From NCBI GenBank assembly GCA_003024985.2, contig PXIH01S0001531.1: a DNA stretch of 10,074 nt; one strand, given 5' to 3'. Positions 7,048-10,074 of this stretch are shown piece after piece; position 1 is the first letter of the stretch, and each line of letters opens with the position of its first letter. The DNA is from Euperipatoides rowelli. Lineage: Eukaryota > Onychophora > Udeonychophora > Euonychophora > Peripatopsidae. The notes under the pieces are model-generated. The model saw only the letters and a program-made list of their open reading frames with translations. It was not told the origin of the DNA and searched no databases. Both the position numbers and the translations under genes were made by a program.

Positions 7048-7480
7048 GGCGTATTCGAGAAATGGTTCTGAACCAGTTCTAAGCTGTTCGCAAAAGCAGT
7101 TCTTGAGTGTTTCAAAAGTTCTTAGAACCTACATCCAGGACATCAGAACCAGGTGATAGAGGGTCTGCTTTCTAAGAAGGAACTACTAAAACTTTAAAAT
7201 GGTGTCAATTGGAAAATGCAGTAAATATTGTATAAAATAATTTAAAATATTTAATCCAGAAACTTATATAAATGAGATCGGAAATAAAACATCAAACAAA
7301 TAATACTAATATATTTGGCAAGTGTTTAGAGCAACTTTTTAGTTATGATGTTCGCTGTGTTACGAGTCTTTAACTTTAAGGCTGATTTTACCGTGTATCG
7401 TATAATTAAAAGAAATATTAAAAAAAAGTCTATTTTTTTTTTTTTTAAATAAATTATTAGAGTTTATTTAAATAAAATTT

Positions 7481-7497
7481 ATTTATTTATTTATTTT
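7481..7497 (+). repeat. ATTT tetranucleotide repeat
   Basis: About four ATTT units lie in tandem inside the Harbinger-like element, next to long T-runs. Confidence 0.6.
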
Positions 7498-7839
7498 GTT
7501 TTATATTCTTTACATTTTTTTTAAAAGAAAAGTTTAATACCATCTTATCTGAATTTAAAATAACACCTCTCATCATCAATCAGGATTTCTGAATTTTGCT
7601 ATTAACTATTTTTTTTCATCATACTTAGTGTTGTCTGTTTTGATAGTAGTAGCCTAATTGTATAAAAGTATTTGACTTAATACTGGGATAACAAATAGAT
7701 TAATTATTGAAACATAAGAGAAGAATTTCATCCCTTTATAATTAAACTTTTTTTTTTTTTAAAACAAGGCAAAATTGCACATGTATTGCCGCTGTGGCTT
7801 ATTTTCAAATCTTTTTTTAAATGAAACAACATAATAATA

Positions 7840-7875
7840 CATTTGTTATGATTGTGGAAGCAATCATAACAAATG
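7840..7875. repeat. Perfect 15-bp hairpin inside the transposon
   Basis: Arms 7840-7854 (CATTTGTTATGATTG) and 7861-7875 are exact reverse complements around a 6-base loop TGGAAG. The right arm is followed shortly by a T-run. It lies roughly at the centre of the 1.6-kb element. Confidence 0.75.
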
Positions 7876-8910
7876 CATTTTTTTTTTAGAATTCGCTAAC
7901 ATTACCTGAGTCATTTTATATTTATATAGCAGATGTGGGAATATGTGTGCCTTTATTTAGATGTGTACATCACAATGCTCTAATAACACCTAAAAAAACG
8001 CAGTAAAAAGTGACATTTATTTAATTTTTTAATGATTTTAAATACATTCACTGCAAGGTTCTCCTTTCTGATTCCAACAAAAATTAGAGAATATAATTTC
8101 CTCAGTAGATTTTCAAATTGTGTTCGGCTGTAAAATTACTAATGATAATTAATTTTTATTTGTTTGTTTATAATGTTCAATATATCATATTAAAGAGGCA
8201 CAAAAAAAACGATTTTTGAAATCTTTATATTTAATTGAATATTGTAGATTCAAAATATATTCTGGTTTTTCTCTATCTTCATTGACTACCGGTATCTCTT
8301 TTTCGCTATCATCTAAAATTAATTGGTTTTCTTTTTTAATTATTTGACAAAAAAAAAGTGCGATGTTTTTTTTGAAAGGGAATTTCACAGTAATTTATTA
8401 TTTAATCTAATTTTTCAGTAAATGTAATATATAATTTGTTTGATTTTGTATACCATTTTTCATCTGATTCATGAATTATTAAGTATTAATCTGTCAATCA
8501 CTTACTGTAATAGACTTTTGTCATTGTAAAGTACTATTTAAAGTAAATAAATAACTTATGCTAGAACTAGAACGTAGTTCTCCCATGTTCGTGAAATAAA
8601 TAAATACTTCCGGTTGTAGTTCTCAGAACTGGTTCAGAACCTTTTTGCGAATGCACTCTTATTGTTATTCTACTTACTTCAGTGTTTCATACGTCCAGTT
8701 TCCACTTATATTTTGTGCCATATACATATACTGAAATATGGAAAATAAACAACAAATTAAAGGAGTATTTGATATTATCTAATAATAAATAAGTTTTAAA
8801 AATGCATTTTATAACTATTTAGATATTAAAAAGTTAATTTATTAAAAAAATAATGGAAAGAATATGTATATAAACAAGTAATAAATATGTGATGGATAGG
8901 TAATAACTAT

Positions 8911-9085
8911 GGTCCTGTTCGAGAATAGGTTCAGAACTAATTCAGAACCTAGTAGAACCTGTTCTGAGTGTTCAAAAAGTCTTGTTCTTGGTGTCCGAGA
9001 AGTTTTGAGAACCTGTAAATAGGTTCTCAAAACCAGTTCTGGAGGTTCTAAATAAAGCAGAAACTGAGCAGAATTTTAAAATGGC
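8911..9085 (+). mobile_element. Related transposon end, partial
   Basis: This stretch shares the order of words seen in the left 170 bases of the 7048-8658 element: TTCGAGAA, then GGTTC.GAAC, then AGTGTT with a CAAAA run, then TTTTAAAATGG. It is dense in GGTTC/GAACC words. An exact 13-bp inverted repeat lies at 9002-9014 and 9021-9033 around GTAAAT. I could not find a matching right end before 10074, so it is a truncated or diverged relative, or its other end lies outside the window. The minus-strand ORF across it is a by-product. Confidence 0.5.
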
Positions 9086-9465
9086 TTACCTATAAGACAA
9101 TGTGAAAATTTTAAATAAATGGCGTCCGGTAGCATTAAAAATTAGATTTACAATAAAATTTAATAAAACTTATTAATTATTTTTATTTTTCAAATTATAT
9201 ATTTTTATTTTGTAATATAGATCAAGAGCAGCATATTTTTCCGAAACCTAAGAACTGTCATAATTGCATAGAAGATTGCCTTATCATACGTAGTTAACTG
9301 GTCATAATAATGGTATTGGCTTAGGCTACACCTGAAAGTTACAACAACAAATCAAAAACTGTTATTAGGTAATAATTTTATTTATTTAGCAGTTTATTAT
9401 TATCGTATTTAACCAGAACAAAAAAATCATTTTTACTAGATTGCATTGCATGTTGAAATAGTGCC
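9086..9465. other. AT-rich intergenic DNA, no gene seen
   Basis: I see only A/T-rich sequence with short homopolymers here; no open frame, hairpin or transposon end stands out. Confidence 0.45.
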
Positions 9466-9471
9466 AGCTGA

Positions 9472-9522
9472 AAGTTGACTCCTCCCACCCTGTCCTCTTA
9501 TTATCTAAGTTGACTCCTCCCA
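9472..9522 (+). repeat. Direct repeat, two copies 35 bases apart
   Basis: AAGTTGACTCCTCCCA occurs exactly at 9472-9487 and 9507-9522. The block around it (to about 9620) is visibly richer in G+C than its flanks, with an AGATAAGATGG word after the second copy and a GAGGCCTCTTTACGCGC segment near 9580. It could be a regulatory region, a decayed UTR or a dispersed repeat. Confidence 0.7.
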
Positions 9523-9620
9523 ACCATGGAGCTAAGATAAGATGGAGGCACCCTATCGTTTGCCGACAATAACTAGCCTTGAGGCCTCTTTACGCGCAAG
9601 GCACACCTAGATACAACGAT

Positions 9621-10074
9621 TCAAAACATTTGTACTATAATGGCAAAGCATTAAGCCGTTCGCTGAAGTCTCAGCAAAATTAAAATGACTTTTTTAAGTC
9701 TTGGACTTTTAAATACAGATGATTTGGTATATTATTGAGAAAGGAGTAATAACTCTTAAAATTTGTAATTATTATAATCCCTTAAAACTTCTCTTTATTA
9801 TAAAAATATGATGCAGTAGAAGACATCATGGGTCATAACCTTATAAGCATATAGTCTACCTATAATATTGTTATTGTATTCTAATGAAAAGCTGCTATTA
9901 ATAAAATACAAATTTTATATAAAAACATCAGTTTTTCAACAAACATATTATGCTTTTGTAAAAATTTTAAAATACAATACTTTATGAATTAAATATTACA
10001 GCACCAAAATAATCAATTATGCTTTTATATTGAAAAAAATAATAGGCTAATAGTATTTTGCAAGAAAAGAAATA
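9621..10074. other. AT-rich DNA to the window end, no gene seen
   Basis: No convincing frame, structure or repeat is visible in this segment; it is dominated by A/T words. Confidence 0.45.

Larger units (their letters stand above)
7048..8658. mobile_element. PIF/Harbinger-like non-autonomous DNA transposon, 1611 bp
   Basis: The left end reads GGCGTATTCGAGAA and then GGTTCTGAACCAGTTCT. The right end, read from outside, is GAGTGCATTCGCAAAAA and then GGTTCTGAACCAGTTCT. These are imperfect terminal inverted repeats of about 35 bp with an identical 17-bp core. TTA flanks both ends (7045-7047 and 8659-8661), matching the 3-bp TWA target duplications known for PIF/Harbinger. The interior is AT-rich. 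I find no transposase or Myb-like gene: a minus-strand ORF at 8185-8388 (67 residues) and another at 7980-8135 (51 codons, no ATG) carry no motif I know. It would have depended on transposase made elsewhere. Superfamily assignment rests on ends and TSD only. Confidence 0.7.

Noticed and set aside
8185-8388. 67-residue minus-strand ORF as a transposase or Myb-like gene of the Harbinger-like element
   Set aside because: No DDE or Myb/SANT motif visible, and far shorter than either protein.
1-10074. CRISPR array, tRNA, rRNA or bacterial operon
   Set aside because: The tandem repeats are long and degenerate without spacer logic, no tRNA cloverleaf was noticed, and composition and splice-like signals point to an animal genome.

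Overview
The window looks like intergenic DNA from an AT-rich invertebrate animal nuclear genome. By eye, A+T is around 70 percent. There are long A/T homopolymers and AAT microsatellites, fossil DNA transposons and splice-like signals, and no prokaryotic operon, rRNA or tRNA. I cannot name the species. No complete intact gene is visible.

Left third (1 to about 3212): a decayed block in which every recognisable piece reads on the minus strand. Its anchor is a broken Polinton/Maverick-type integrase with a C-terminal chromodomain (about 50-1065). The start of a further gene (1-52) follows it and runs off the left edge. Upstream, on the same strand, lie three small broken genes I do not recognise: a protein of about 199 codons with one frameshift in an A8 run (1346-1943), a cysteine-rich presumably zinc-binding protein (2439-2853, with a possible continuation to 2320), and a small coiled-coil-like protein (2957-3212). 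The shared strand, spacing and integrase suggest one dead Polinton-like element, but only the integrase is recognised directly.

Middle: a G-run-bearing minisatellite of about 125-137 bp units (about 3296-3810), then about 1.2 kb of featureless AT-rich DNA. Next comes a modestly more complex stretch (about 5060-5880). It holds a candidate host exon on the minus strand ending in GTAAGT, three evenly spaced CCAAT pentamers upstream of it, two short minus-strand ORFs, and a short plus-strand ORF that reads as a membrane segment plus charged tail. From about 5940 to 6720 there is a nest of AAT arrays interleaved with related short units, a 63-nt hairpin and a 281-bp nearly perfect palindrome.

Right third: a 1611-bp non-autonomous DNA transposon (7048-8658) with imperfect terminal inverted repeats and a TTA target duplication, fitting the PIF/Harbinger pattern. 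A related transposon end follows at 8911-9085. A slightly GC-richer block with a 35-bp direct repeat lies at about 9465-9620, then AT-rich DNA to the end.

Nothing here forms a working pathway. The coherent story is layered decay: a virus-like large transposon, MITE-like and foldback elements associated with microsatellites, and a Harbinger-like element around at most a few host exons.
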